Assembly: GCA_963920575.1 (NCBI GenBank)
Contig: OY986970.1
Location: 325,001 to 389,000, forward strand
Direction of reading: 5' to 3'
Length of the DNA stretch: 64,000 bases
Source of the DNA: Narthecium ossifragum
Lineage: Eukaryota; Streptophyta; Magnoliopsida; Dioscoreales; Nartheciaceae
Shown here: piece after piece, positions 1 through 12,218 of the stretch
How the letters are laid out: the number at the start of each line of letters is the position of its first letter
Position numbering within the stretch: position 1 is the first letter of the stretch
Made by a program: the position numbers and the translations under genes
The notes under the pieces: model-generated
What the model was told of the DNA's origin: nothing
What the model saw: the letters and a program-made list of their open reading frames with translations, nothing else
The model's database searches: none

Positions 1-3000
1 AGCGGTGCCTCTGGTCTGCCATGGCCACTCGCGACCGGTGGTGGATTTGTTCTACAGTCCAGTCACCCCCGACGGTTTCTTTCTCATTAGCGCCAGCAAG
101 GGTGAGATCTTTTGTATTTTTCGTAGTGTTTTCCCCTTTCTAATATTGTCTTTGTCCAGACCTTCTCGTGCATGCTTACGAAAATATAAATGGACGATCT
201 TCTGATGCTTGATATGGGCGATCCTTCGTTTCATTCTTTGACAGTTACATGCCACATGAAAAGGGTGCCTTTTGTGCTAATTGTGACCCATGAACACTGA
301 ATGCGGAAGTTTCATTGCTTGGTGTTACTTCTGCAATATGGGCAATAATCAAAGAAATGAAATCCTTAAGGTCTTCATTTGTACAATTTTGGGAATTTCT
401 GGTTTAAATCCTGCTTCATTATGCAGCTCTTAGGGTTATTTTTAGCAGATTCTTTACTGCTTTTTTATGGGCTATTTCCTGGATAATTGCAAGTGCATTA
501 CTTGGTCTTTTCCTTGATTTCATTACTCGTGATATGGTTAATATCTAATCCTCAATCGCACACATTTAGTGTGCTTATGCTGTGCCATCAACACAAACAT
601 GCAATGTTACTAGCAATTCTGCACCATATGCCTTCTTAGGCTGGGTATTCAAGGGTTCTTCTTTGATTGTTCTGCTATATTTTGCTATTTTGCTGACCGA
701 ATTATATCCACTTTAATAAGAATTTACCCCTTGCGGTGATGATAATGCTAATCACGGGCCAAAGAGCGGATACCTTAGTCAATTTTAGCTCTGTTCGCTG
801 GTCTTGTTGCTTAGTTATGGATGCTGAATTCCATTAAGACATGGCGGGCATTCTTTTAACAACACGAACATGCAGATTCTGGAGAAACACAGACTAAAGG
901 GGCAATGTTGTGAGACCTTAAGTAACCCCAAAATAAGACCTAACACTGGTGCCACACAATTCCGTAGAGAAAGTTCCAAAATATTGATGTATTATCTAGT
1001 TTTGTAGGATGTGTTTTGTTTATTTATGTAATGCATTGAACTTAAATGAATCTTTAAATGCCTATGAGGTGAGAATACATGATTTTACGCCTCAGTCATT
1101 AGAATGCTCTTTCCTTGCGCATGGACATACGAGAGGGAGGGTGGTTGGCTCGGTTAGGGCAGAAGGATGGGAAGGGGAGGGGAGAGGGATGGAAAGGAAG
1201 GGGGTGTGGTGGGGGGTAAGAGAGGGTTATGGCAGAAGGATGGGAAGGGGGAGTGGAGGGGGGAGGGATGGAAAGGAGGGGGGTGTGGTGGGGGGTAAGA
1301 GAGGAGTGGGAAGGGGAGAGCGAGAGGGGGGGGGGGGGGGGGAGTGAGAGGTGGAGTGGGAGCATGGGAGAGCGAGTGGTGGAGTGGGAGCGAGCACGTT
1401 GCAGGAAGGGATGGACAGCCAAAAATGAGGTATTTTGAAATACCTCTTGGGATTTTTTGACTCTGGCCTCATAGCATTTCGAACCTTTGTCAACTATAAG
1501 GTGGCGAATGACAGTACCAGTGTACCACTTTATGGTGGTGATGTTGTCAGTTTCTACAAATGTCTTATTTATAACCGAGAATCCTTCATAACAAACATAT
1601 AGTGACTGATTTAGGGCAAAGAGCTAAATGGATAGAACTCTCGACAACAATTGTTGACATCCTTCCTACGACTTAAATCCAGATGGTAATTATGTCTTGG
1701 CGGAGGAGTTTAAAATGCATGGTCAAGTAATAGATTCCGCATCTTGATTTGATACGCTCCCTGTAAAATGTACTAATTCTAAGAAAAAAAACTGATATCA
1801 GCCTCTTCAAAGCTTGTAATCATGTTTCAAATGTTTGAGAGATAAGTAGTTTTTCAACTGGAAAGGGAAAGATTTGATTTCTTCATGATTCGCCTCTAAA
1901 GAAGATGAATTTTGGTCTTGGGGCATTCCTTCAATCTTTCATGTCAATTACATATTTAAAGAATTCCCCATAAATAGGTTGACTAGAGCAAATCCTACCA
2001 TTAGCTTTATTTAGTAAAGAAAACTATTTAAAGAATCCGTGGGATTTTTTTGGCCATTCTCTATACCATTATAGTAAGAAATTACTTGAAAATACACCTA
2101 CATGCATTAATAGCACGGTCTGGGAGTGCTCATCAACTACTCTTTAGTGTTTTTCTTGTAGGAATGTTATAATTGTTGAAAAGATGAGGACTTTTTAGTA
2201 AATGATGCAATTATGCTTCCTGTTAGTGCAGATTCAAGCCCCATGCTGAGAAATGGTGAGACAGGAGATTGGATTGGAACTTTTGAAGGTCACAAAGGTG
2301 CAGTATGGAGTTGCTGCCTTGATACAAATGCTTTACGTGCTGCTTCAGGGTCAGCTGACTTTACAGCGTAAGTTTTATCTTTTAAAGATGGCATTGTTGC
2401 TAAGTATGTAAGTGATAATTGTAGCATGGATTTATTGTAGCTGTACCTCGGGTCAGGGGTGAAGCCTTGGTCTTTGGATGATCCCATTAATGGGCCGTTG
2501 GAATCTAGAGTTCAACTTGTCTAATGCGGTTCTAAACCTATTTTACTGAGCTCTTAAAATTCTGATTGGTGCAACCAGTCACTAAGGTCTATAAACATTG
2601 AAGCTCCTTAGTCCTTATATGTAGACAGGCGGATGCATCAAGTCTTCATGCCTGTCTAATGCATATTAGAGACAACTGGTTCACAACCTTTGTTTAGGAA
2701 GAGTCCTTTTTGTTACAACCTTGTGAACAATATAAGGTTGACGAGGAGACCGAAGAATTGTTAACTTTCCTAGTTGATATGCATTCAGAAAAGCCTTTTT
2801 GTAAGTGATCTACTGGTTCCATTCAGTCCCCTTGGTATAGTGGAAAGGTGGCATGCCTTTACTGCCCGAATAAAGATTGCCAGCCAATCACTGAGAGTCA
2901 ATCATCTAGGTGTGCATGATGCCAACGCGAACAGCCGAACATGGCTGGATTAAAGGTCTTGATCTTCCACAGCATTTAGATAAATAGGAAGCAAAATGTT

Positions 3001-6000
3001 TTGAGCTAGTGTGAGAAGAGCCCATGATTGTATAAAAAGAAGGGATGATTCTAGTTGGCATGCAGTGGGTCCTTTTCTGGACAGTTGGTCAACAAGAATC
3101 CTTTCAATTTACAAAGACCTAATGTTATCTATAGCAGTACATAATAGGTCTTTTCAGGTGCAGAATAATGATCGTTTCTGCGACTGCTTTATTTTATGCA
3201 TAGCATGCCCTTTTTTATGAAAAAATCAGCAGTATGTACATGACATATAAGTCTATACACAAATTGAGTCCAATCAAGGTATAAAGACTGAGAATGCTTT
3301 TGATCAAGCCAAACCAAGTTGACTAAGCACGAGGAAATTGTTGTTTGAAGTTGGCTTGGTTTTCATTTTGGACTAGGATTGCCATGCCATGGCACGGTCC
3401 ATGCTCCCGAAGGATTGACATGGTCTGTGTTAAGTTCCATGGAGGTAGGTGCCAATACTTTCTTCCTCTTCTTTTGGTAGTGGCTGGCTATACCTTATTG
3501 GTTGCTTGCAGCTGCGACCTTTCTTGGTTTTAAGTTTTTGGTTGCATGCAGCTGTAGTCTTGCTTGGCTTTAGCAATAGCTGTATTATTTTTCCTGCATT
3601 TGGTTGGCTTTACCTTATCAAGTGAAAGGGTTTAATCTTTTCTTCTTTCTTTTGTTCGTTCATTCGTGCATTGTTCTTTCTTTATTTCCATTTTTAAAAA
3701 AATTAACTTGCTTCGTTCTTTCCTTTCCTTTCTTCTCTCTTTCCTTCCTCTTTTGTTGCTTTCGTCCTTCTTTCTACCTTTCCTTCTTTCTTTTTAGCGT
3801 TAGGCAGGGGTTTCGGTTGAAACATGGCCGAAAAAAGGTTTCTTCAGGGAGAAACTTATCCGGAATCCAATGGACATGAGGGGTTGTTGTGGCAGTAAGC
3901 TGTCAGCTGGGTAAATTTGAGTTGGCATGCAACTTTTTTTGAACATAAATGAAATCTATGTTCTGAAGCCAAATTTCAGATATCAGGTCAGACGTTATTG
4001 AGTGCTTGAGCTTTAACTAGCCAAACATGGAGTTGATGTCCAATTGATTGCAAATGATGCTTAAAAAAGCAGGATAAATATACTGGTTCTATAGATCTAG
4101 AGGAGAGATGTAAAGTTCAAGTAGTACATCTGATGTTGCTGGGACCTAGAGATTGCTGTTTTGGCTGGCACAGTTAATTGTCGTCGGCACAGAGCATGCC
4201 GATAAGCATCGGCAGAGACAGTGCCAACACTGGTTGTGGCATCTCAAACCGCGCAGTCACCTAATCTCGCAGTGACCGACACATGGCGTTCCAGCTACAT
4301 GGCAATTCATGGCTGGAACCAAATAATGTGTCAAATAATGGAATGTGGTTTGATTCATTAATTGTTTAGATCAATGTTTCTTTTCCATTGGTTTCCAATT
4401 TTCATTGTTGGATGTTCACACGATGTTCTCTTCGTAGAAAAAATCAGAAGATTTATGTGCTGAAGTACCATGACATTTTGTTTGCATATAATTCGCTGCA
4501 GGAAAATATGGGATGCATTGACTGGGGATGAATTGCACACATTCGAGCACAAGCACATCGTCCGTGCATGTGCCTTCTCTGAGGTACATGAAGCCTTTCT
4601 ATTTTTGGCCAATGCTTCAACACCTCGAATCAAGTTTTAACCTTTTATCTCTTTGTTATTTTTATTTTCTGTTTCTCTATGGCATCTAACATCTCGATCT
4701 TCACCTTCCATCACAGGGAAGGTTAGACTACTACTACTTTCAAGTTTGATCAGTATTTTTGCTTATGTAGGTTATCGTTTTCTATCAAGTTGTTTATGTA
4801 GTTAATGTTTTGCCATCTGGTAGGAGATGTTTTTATTCTCGACGTGTTATATGCTTCAGATTAGTGGGCCATCACTGCTGGTGGTTTTATCTAGCAGTTC
4901 ATTTCTTCTTTGTTGTTGTGGTTGATGCTGCTAAATTTTGAATGCTTTATAATCCCAGAACTGCAATATCTGAGTTTTTGATCTATCACACATCTGTGAA
5001 CTGGGCAGCCCTCTTTTAGTAGTACGGTTGGTGCCTTTTACCTTCGGTTCACATGATGCATGTAGGATGGGATTTTTTTTATAATCTTTTATTGGCTTCA
5101 TGAAGTAACCTGTTTGTTGCTTTTGATGTTGACATTATCTTGTTATTGGTATGCTGTGAAGTTCACACGCTTTTCTCTATCATCATGCCTTTACTTTCAA
5201 AGACTTCTGAGATGATAATTTGCAGGGTCATTGTGTCTATATGTTGGTGAACATGAAAGGTAATGCTTGCTTAGCTGTTTTTTCTATTTTGGTTGCAGGA
5301 CACCCACATGCTGCTAACTGGGGGTATTGAAAAAATTCTTCGTATATTTGACCTAAATCGCTTAGAGGCTCCTCCGCGAGAAGTTGACAAGTCGCCAGGG
5401 TCGATTAGGACTGTAGCTTGGCTTCACAGTGACCAAACAATACTAAGTTCTTGCACTGACATGGGAGGTGTGAGGTGTGTTTCTGTTTCCTTGCTGATAT
5501 ATGCAATCTTTTCTGGGGATGGTTCTTCTTCTTTTTTTAACCTTCTTTATGTTATTGTGTCTGTCATTTGTAACGGTCTCTTTGTACTCTATGTCTGCTT
5601 TATTAGCTGATCTCTTGACAGTGTTATCAGCAGCACGATAGGAAGGTTTGATGAACTTGTGTGGTCTTTGATGAACATGGATGGTCTTCTTGTGTGGTCT
5701 TTGATGAACATGGATGGTCTTCCCATTATAACTATTCAAACCTAATTCTTCTGTGTCCTGGAATAGAGAAAGAAAACATGAATTCTACGACATTTTGCAC
5801 ACGTCTAATAGAATTTACTTTGACATCCTTTAGTAGCCTGAAACTATGTAGCAACTGCATCAAATATCATGCAATTAGTACACACTCTGGAATCGTGCTT
5901 TAGCATGAGTACGATTTCACTGATTACAATGCTTACTTTTCCCATAAAAGAATAATGTCTTCTCTTTTTGAGGTTTCTAGAGTAAACTTTGTTCTTGTGC

Positions 6001-6953
6001 TTCTACTATTTGAACATATTGATATGTGGAGAATGGTACCTACGTTCATGAATAGTGATTTTTGATTTTAGAATGCTTAAAATTTGTGCTCTTAGAATCT
6101 ATTATAAATGTTGTTATTTTGGCTATATGGTACTTTTAATGAAGAAAAACCTACAGGTTATGGGATGTAAGAAGTGGGAACATTATCCAAACCCTTGAAA
6201 CCAAATCACCTGTCACGAGTGCTGAAGTCAGTCAGGATGGTCGTTATATCACTACTGCTGATGGGACTTCTGTCAAATTCTGGGATGCAAATCAGTATGT
6301 TTTCTGCAGTACCATGTGCCGAATTTTTTTGAGAAATTTCTACTTAATAACTAACTTCCCTTTTTCTTGCCGTCAGTTTTGGTCTTGTGAAAAGTTATGA
6401 CATGCCATGCATCGTGGAATCCGCTTCACTCGAGCCTAAAAATGGCAATAAGTTCATTGCTGGAGGTGAAGACATGTGGGTTCATCTATTTGACTTCCAT
6501 ACGGGTGAAAAAATCAGTAAGTTCTACAAGAAATAATTTAAATTATCTTATCTCTAGTTTTTCACTCCATAGCACAAGTTAATTCAATTACGTTTGTCTT
6601 AGCACAGATTGTTTTGCATGATGACCCTGGCCCTTCAACTCTTAATCCTGGTTTATTCTATTTTGATTAAATTCTCTAAATCTGATGCAGCATGCAACAA
6701 AGGGCACCATGGCCCTGTGCACTGTGTACGATTTTCCCCCGGCGGCGAATCTTATGCGTCTGGGTCTGAGGATGGGACCATTAGAATATGGCAGACAGCT
6801 GCATCAGAAGAGGGTGAGTCAGTTAACGCAAATGGGATTACAGGAGAAATTAAAGTCGTCGTGAACGACATAGCAAGGAAGATTGAAGGCTTCCATATTG
6901 CCAAGGAGGAGGGTAAGGCTGAGGAGAAGGGAGATGTGAACTCCAATTCTTAG
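1..6953 (+). CDS. STRAP-like WD40 repeat protein, 5' partial
   Basis: Homologue of serine/threonine kinase receptor-associated protein (STRAP/UNRIP), a seven-bladed WD40 scaffold; in animals it works with the SMN complex and TGF-beta receptors, and its plant role is less defined. Exons by splice signals and frame: <1-101, 2232-2367, 4502-4583, 5299-5474, 6157-6294, 6377-6516, 6691-6953, giving about 344 codons. The initiator ATG lies upstream of base 1; the first readable residues are [22 protein letters not shown]-type blade ends are visible ([32 protein letters not shown]), as is the family stretch [20 protein letters not shown]. All six introns are GT-AG. The charged C-terminal tail after the last WD repeat is usual for plant members as I recall them. 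Identity is firm; the role in this organism is inferred. Confidence 0.93.
1130..1420 (+). repeat. G-rich minisatellite in STRAP intron 1
   Basis: Almost pure purine on the plus strand. A unit of about 73-79 bp beginning gcagaaggatgggaagg occurs twice in tandem (from about 1159 and about 1232), followed by gagagcgag runs and an unbroken G tract near 1327-1342. It lies in the 2.1 kb first intron, in the transcribed sense, so the pre-mRNA would carry the G runs. The open frames it creates on both strands are low-complexity and not genes. Confidence 0.8.
5657..5722 (+). repeat. Two-copy 33-bp tandem repeat
   Basis: A 33-bp unit starting ttgtgtggtctttgatgaac is repeated twice head to tail inside STRAP intron 4. 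No coding sense; probably a simple duplication. Confidence 0.75.
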
Positions 6954-7399
6954 AAGTTTTATTGTGTTGAAGGACGTGTCACCAGGTGATATAAATGTCG
7001 TGCTTTGAGCAACGTCTGTTGAGTCTCTCTGTTTGTTGATCTATCAATTAGGAAAGACACTAACCAAAATTTTTGTATGAATGTGTTGAATGCTACCTGA
7101 TAGATACCCAAAGCTTTAAATTATATGTCTCCATCATTTGTGGTCCATCTGTGTTCATATTCTGACGGAGCTAATGACTGAATATGAAGCATATATATAT
7201 CTCCTATAATGTATTCTATGCTGTATACTGGAAGATAAGTACATTTAGGTTAAGACATAATGTTACTAGAGACATGAAATAGGTATGTATCTAGGTTGGT
7301 TTAATCTAATTTTGTTCTGTCGACCAATTAAATTTAGGGATACAAAAAAGAGAATATTTGGTGGGCCACAACCAAGACGAGGAAATGGTACGAGATCAC

Positions 7400-8938
7400 T
7401 CATAGTGCAGACACCCTTGGAACCACAGCCGGGAAGTTGTGGATCTCATCCATCCATGGATTCCTTTCCTCCCAAGGATTCACCCTCTTTAAGGCCTTCC
7501 AGACCGCGCTGTTGCACTTGAACCCGGAGCCGAAAGCTATCTGCCATATCCTGTCCCTCTTCTTGACTCTCCCTTTAGCTTCAGCGTAGGCCAATTCATA
7601 CCAGAGCGAGCTGCTTGACGTGTTCCCGAAACGGTAGAGCGTCATCCTCGATGGCTCCATGTGCCACTCAGACAGCTGCAAGTTCTTCTCCAGTTCATCC
7701 AGAACAGCTCTTCCTCCCGCATGGATGCAGAAATGCTCGAATGCCAACTTGAAATCTGGGATGTATGGTTTCACCTTCATCTTGAGGAGCTTCCTGCCCA
7801 CCAACGTAGCGAAGAAGATAAACTGCTCGGACATGGGCAGGACGAGAGGACCCAGCGTGGTGATATTGGTCTTGAGAGCATTGCCGGCCACTCCCATCAG
7901 TTCTTTAGACAGGGAGACACCAACCTTCCCAGCAGCATCCTCCTCTTGGGTGACGCACCTGAAACACTTGTCGTCCGCACCCTTGTGGGTCCGAACGGTA
8001 TGAACCAGTTGATACTTGGATCGGCGCCGGTCGGAGCTCTTGTTCGATAGAAGGATAGCGGCCCCGCCCATCCTAAACAAACAGTTGGACACGAGCATTG
8101 ATCGGTCGTTGCCAAAGTACCAGTTGAGGGTGATGTTCTCCATGCTTATAACCAGAGCATACGTATTTGCGTGGCCTCGAAGTAGATCTTTGGCAAGATC
8201 TATCGATATCAATCCAGCAGAGCAGCCCATGCCTCCGAGATTATAGCTGCGAATGTGCCCTCTGAGCTTGTAATGGTTGACTACCATGGCCGAAAGAGAT
8301 GGAGTTGGATTGAACAAGCTGCAATTGACTATCAAGATCCCTATGTCTTTTGGGTTCACGTTGGTCTTCGCCAACAGCTCGTCGATGGCTCCGAACATGA
8401 CGGTCTCGGCTTCCTTTCTAGCCGCTGCCATGGATAAGTTGGGAGGTTTGCTGAGGACGGCCTCCGGGAGGTAAGTGAAGTCACCAAGGCCTGATCTTTC
8501 GACAATTTTACGCTGGAACTCGAGATTCTCCGGCGTGAAGGAGCCCGTCGATTGAGAGCATTCTATGAAGCCTTGCCTAGTGCACTTCCGGGCCTCTTCC
8601 GGCTTGTAACATGCGAAGTTGACGAGGTACACTGGCCGCGGCCGCGTGAGGACATAGACGGTGGAGAGGAAGACGACAAGCGCAGAGCAGAAGAGAACAG
8701 AGATGAGATTCAGCTGGAGGTGCTCCCAGATGTCGCGGATGTCTTGAAGGGAGAAGGTGGACATCTGGGCAGCGAGGACGAACACGAGGGGGGAGAGAAA
8801 GAGGACCATGCCATGGGTGATGAGGTAGTGGTAGCCGAGCTTGACGTACTTGAGGTTGATGGATTGCTTAAAGTCTGGGAGTTTATTCGAGGATGATTGG
8901 TGAAGCAATGGAGTGGTATCTAATTTGGATCCGGCCAT
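7400..8938 (-). CDS. KCS: 3-ketoacyl-CoA synthase (KCS, FAE1-type)
   Basis: Condensing enzyme of the endoplasmic-reticulum fatty acid elongase. It joins malonyl-CoA to a long acyl-CoA, the first and chain-length-determining step towards very-long-chain fatty acids for cuticular wax, suberin, sphingolipids and phospholipids. One intronless frame of 512 aa, the usual KCS length. Two N-terminal membrane segments lie at about residues 37-57 and 76-96. The catalytic triad is complete: Cys239 in GGMGCSAG, His406 in [10 protein letters not shown] and Asn439 in RFGNTSSSS, with the same spacing as FAE1 (C223, H391, N424). The run [20 protein letters not shown] is typical of the KCS4/9/11/17 group, but sub-family and substrate length cannot be decided by eye. 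The gene is convergent with STRAP, with 446 bp between their stop codons. The start is the first ATG of the frame and precedes the expected N-terminus MAGSKLD. Confidence 0.96.
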   Translation of the reverse strand: MAGSKLDTTPLLHQSSSNKLPDFKQSINLKYVKLGYHYLITHGMVLFLSPLVFVLAAQMSTFSLQDIRDIWEHLQLNLISVLFCSALVVFLSTVYVLTRPRPVYLVNFACYKPEEARKCTRQGFIECSQSTGSFTPENLEFQRKIVERSGLGDFTYLPEAVLSKPPNLSMAAARKEAETVMFGAIDELLAKTNVNPKDIGILIVNCSLFNPTPSLSAMVVNHYKLRGHIRSYNLGGMGCSAGLISIDLAKDLLRGHANTYALVISMENITLNWYFGNDRSMLVSNCLFRMGGAAILLSNKSSDRRRSKYQLVHTVRTHKGADDKCFRCVTQEEDAAGKVGVSLSKELMGVAGNALKTNITTLGPLVLPMSEQFIFFATLVGRKLLKMKVKPYIPDFKLAFEHFCIHAGGRAVLDELEKNLQLSEWHMEPSRMTLYRFGNTSSSSLWYELAYAEAKGRVKKRDRIWQIAFGSGFKCNSAVWKALKRVNPWEERNPWMDEIHNFPAVVPRVSAL

Positions 8939-10586
8939 GCTTCTGTTATGATTTTCTATGCAAAGGAACAGATGTAGCCCTACATAGCGGAAGGGAAAAG
9001 AGAAATTAAAATATATGCTGGATTAGAAAACCTTTTTCAGAAAGAGAGTTTTACGTGTATCAATTGCATTTCAAAATTGGTATTTGAATCTTACGTACCC
9101 AAATGGAAAGAGAAAGAGAATATCGCCATTCAAAGAAGAAATGCATTGATTGCATCAAAAGCTAAGATGCAAACATTTAACGATGAACAATGACAGATCA
9201 ATAATTCCAGCCAGAGTGTATTCTTATCAAAAAAGGTTTAAAGAAAACAACAACAAAAAATAGCACCCATCTTCCATCCCAAAGCCCATGCAACAAAACA
9301 AGGATTTTGGTGGAAAAAACCTGGTCTTTTGCTTCCAGCCGCTTGTTGATCGACGGAGGATCGCTTAGGGAAACCGCTATCGGTAGGAAAAACGAAGAGG
9401 AAATAGGGGGAGAGGCAAAGAAATGACGACGAGAATTAGGAGGACCTTTCCATTCTAGCAAGACCCCCCGGCCTGCTCCTCCGAGATAGCTGCCGTGACA
9501 CGGGTTCAAGTCTTGGACCTTTTAACTATATATAGCTGTGATGCACGCGTGCGTTCTTCTATATAGAATTATAGACCCCCTCCCCTGTCCACCTGTCAGG
9601 TAAACCATCTAGATAGTTATGATAATTATGAACTTATATGGCTATGAATAATTATAGATTTTTATAGTCAAGGGCATTGGGCATCTCTTATGTGTGAGAT
9701 GATGGTTATATTATAACCTTCGTTTATCAAACCCTGGGGGCGCATCGATCCAACGATGGATCTCAACACAACAGTTATATTATATGGTTTTCCATCGATG
9801 GTAATGTTTCGCAGGTGCTTCCGCGTCCCTCCTCATTCTCACCCGCCGGTCTGGGCGTCATGCTGACGATGAGTGAACAAGGCGATATAGGGAATCAATT
9901 TATGAAAATTATTAAATGAATAAGTCAAAAAATAATTTCTTATATTATAGAATGACATCAAATCATATTAAAATAAGAATATGAATAAAGAATTTATCGT
10001 GAATGCTCTTAATGCAACTTCTGGATCTCCACACAGGACACTGATGCTTTTTAATTACCATGAATGTATTAAAGAAGAAAAAAAAGCTTTTTAGACATTT
10101 CAGAAAGGGATTGAAAAGCTAGAAAACAAAGGTTACAAATAAGACGAGAAAGAGATCTACCAAATGAGAAAAAGAGAAAAAAAAAAGCAACCATAGCATC
10201 CATCTACGAGGTAAAACAAGAGATAAGAGAATTGTTCCATGTTGACGCTCTCTCTTTCCAATGATTTGTTGAGCATTTTGTGCGAATAAAGCAACTTCTT
10301 TCTAGAGAGACCATCCGCAATCCATCAAATGAGAGAAGCATTAATGCTCTTGAAAAGGTCCTCACTTGATTTGCATTTAGAGTTTCTTTTTTTTTTCACA
10401 GTTGAGCCGAAGTTGGGCATCACCGAGGCGATTACAGATCAAGGATCATTTGAGGCTGCCCATAGTTGGACCCCGTATTACTACAAACCGAAAAGGAAAG
10501 CCTACTTACTCTGGCAATAGCATGAGCAATTACATTATCATCTCTTAAAATATGAGCAATAAGAAAGTTCAAGAAATGTCTCACAG
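8939..10586. other. KCS upstream spacer
   Basis: Non-coding sequence between the KCS start and the tandem array, containing the KCS leader and promoter. Short open frames (for example minus 9198-9509) are unconserved. AT-rich with no transposon ends I can define. Confidence 0.6.
9526..9535 (-). promoter_or_regulatory. Candidate TATA box for KCS
   Basis: Ctatatatag is the best TATA match upstream of KCS, about 590 bp before the ATG. The motif is palindromic, so direction is assumed from the gene. It implies a long leader of about 550 nt, possibly with an intron. Motif evidence only. Confidence 0.35.
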
Positions 10587-11970
10587 CCCACCAGATTTCA
10601 TGTATTGATCAAGACAGTCTTTGACCTAGGGGGAGGCGCCTGTTTATCATTTAGAGTTAAAAGCTCTATTGTTTCTTTCAAGCCAAGTTACTTGTAGCAT
10701 GTTACATTGCATTTAAAATTAAAAAGTCTACTGTTTCTTTCAAGCCAGGTTGTAACACGTTACATAAAGAATAAAGAAAGGCATTGAAACCCGATGCAGC
10801 GATGCTCATGGTTCTTTAGCGGCGATGATAGTAGGTTGACCGGCACAATATGTCGCTATTTAGTAGTTGCCCGCATCTATACTCTCGGGTCTAAACTCGG
10901 CTTCAAACTGGAGCAATCTGCTTAGTTTGTGATTAACTAGAGTTTATTTTATATGATGGCCCACCAGATTTCATGTACTTGATCAAGGCAGCCTTGACCT
11001 AGAGGGAGGCGCTCTCGTTCATCATTTAGAGTTAAAAACTCTATTATTCCTCTCAAGCCATGTTACTTGTAACATGTTACATTAAGTTTATAGTTAAAAA
11101 TTCTATTGTTCCTTTCAAGCCATATCGTAACGCATTACATAAAGAATAAATAAAGGCTTCGAACCCCGTCGCTCATGGTTCCTTAGCGGCGATGATAGTA
11201 GGTTGACCGGCACAAAATGTCGCTTTTTAGTAGTTGCCCGCATCTATACTCTCGGGTCTAAACTCGGCCTCAAACTGGAGCAATCTGCTCGCCTTGTGAT
11301 TAACTAGAGTTTATTTCATATGATGGCCCACCGGATTTCATGTACTTGATCAAGGCAGCCTTGACCTAGAGGGAGGCGCTCATTCATCATTTAGAGTTAA
11401 AAACTCTACTGTTCCTTTCAAGCCATGTTACTTGTAACACGTTACATTGCGTTTACAGTTAAAAATTATATTGTTCCTTTCAAGCCGTATTGTAACGCAT
11501 TACATAAAGAATAAAGAAAGGCTTCGAACCCCACCGCTCATGGTTTTTTAGCGGCGATGATAGTAGGTTGACCGGCGCAATATGTCGCCATTTAGTAGTG
11601 GCATGCATCTATGCTCTCAGGTCTAAACTCGCCCTCAAACTGGAGCGATCTGCCCGGCTTGTGATTAATTAGGGTTTATTTTATAGAATGGCCCAACAGA
11701 TTTCATGTACTTGATCAAGATAGCCTTGACCTAGAGGGAGGCCGTTCATCATTTAGAGTTAAAAGCTCTATTGTTCCTTCCAAGCCATGTTGTAACGCGT
11801 CACATAAAGGATAAAGAAAGGCTTTGAAACCCGCTGCTCATGATTCTTTAGCGCCGATGATAGTAGGTTGACTGGCAGCAGCGCCCGCATCTATACTCTC
11901 AGGTCTAAACCCGGGCTCAATAATCTGGAGCGATCTGCTCGGCTTGTGATTAGCTGGGGTTTATTTCATA
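10587..11970. repeat. Four-unit tandem array, ~370-bp unit
   Basis: Units begin at 10587, 10960, 11327 and 11692, each with cccaMcRgatttcatgta followed by tgatcaag; periods are 373, 367 and 365 bp, and the last unit is shortened to about 280 bp. Each full unit contains an inner direct duplication of about 70-80 bp (catttaRaRttaaaa ... tttcaagcca) that is single in the fourth unit. A conserved block reads gcggcgatgatagtaggttgaccggc. No long open frame runs through the units. The array ends close to the CCR4-6 promoter. Confidence 0.9.
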
Positions 11971-11981
11971 GGAAGTTTGGA

Positions 11982-12110
11982 GGCCCAGGTAAAGCCCTTT
12001 GGGCCTGGAGCCTGGAACTAGGTCCAGCCTAATCATCCACCCCCCAGCAATCATAGAAATCTAAAAAAGACCAGCTCGCGTACAGCCGCGCACCGACTAG
12101 CGGGCCTAAG
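11982..12110 (+). promoter_or_regulatory. CCR4-6 promoter with site II-like motifs
   Basis: Three GGGCC-type motifs precede the gene: GGCCCA at 11982, TGGGCC at 12000 and cgggcctaa near 12101. TGGGCY (site II) elements are recognised by TCP factors and are common in plant housekeeping promoters lacking a strong TATA box, which fits an RNA-turnover gene. No convincing TATA box is seen. Regulation is inferred from motifs alone. Confidence 0.4.
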
Positions 12111-12163
12111 ATCGGACCTCCCTAGTCCCTTACCCACAGCGGCGACGTTGCTCCACGACCGCG

Positions 12164-12214
12164 ATGAATCGTTTCCTCTTCCTCTTCTCCGCCCTCGTCC
12201 TCTTGGGTACCTAA
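12164..12214 (+). promoter_or_regulatory. Upstream ORF in CCR4-6 leader
   Basis: A 16-codon frame (MNRFLFLFSALVLLGT, then TAA) ends 4 nt before the chosen CCR4-6 ATG at 12219. If transcribed it would be the first start codon met and would require reinitiation. The peptide is strongly hydrophobic, so a spliced alternative N-terminus using it cannot be fully excluded. Confidence 0.45.
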
Positions 12215-12218
12215 AGCC

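Noticed and set aside
1009..1493. Gly-rich and Pro/Ser-rich frames on both strands
   Set aside because: Products of the purine minisatellite in STRAP intron 1.
7659..8896. Several plus-strand frames of 60-129 codons
   Set aside because: Antisense shadows of the intact KCS coding sequence.
10587..11970. CRISPR-like array
   Set aside because: Long units of about 370 bp without short repeat-spacer structure, in a plant nuclear genome.
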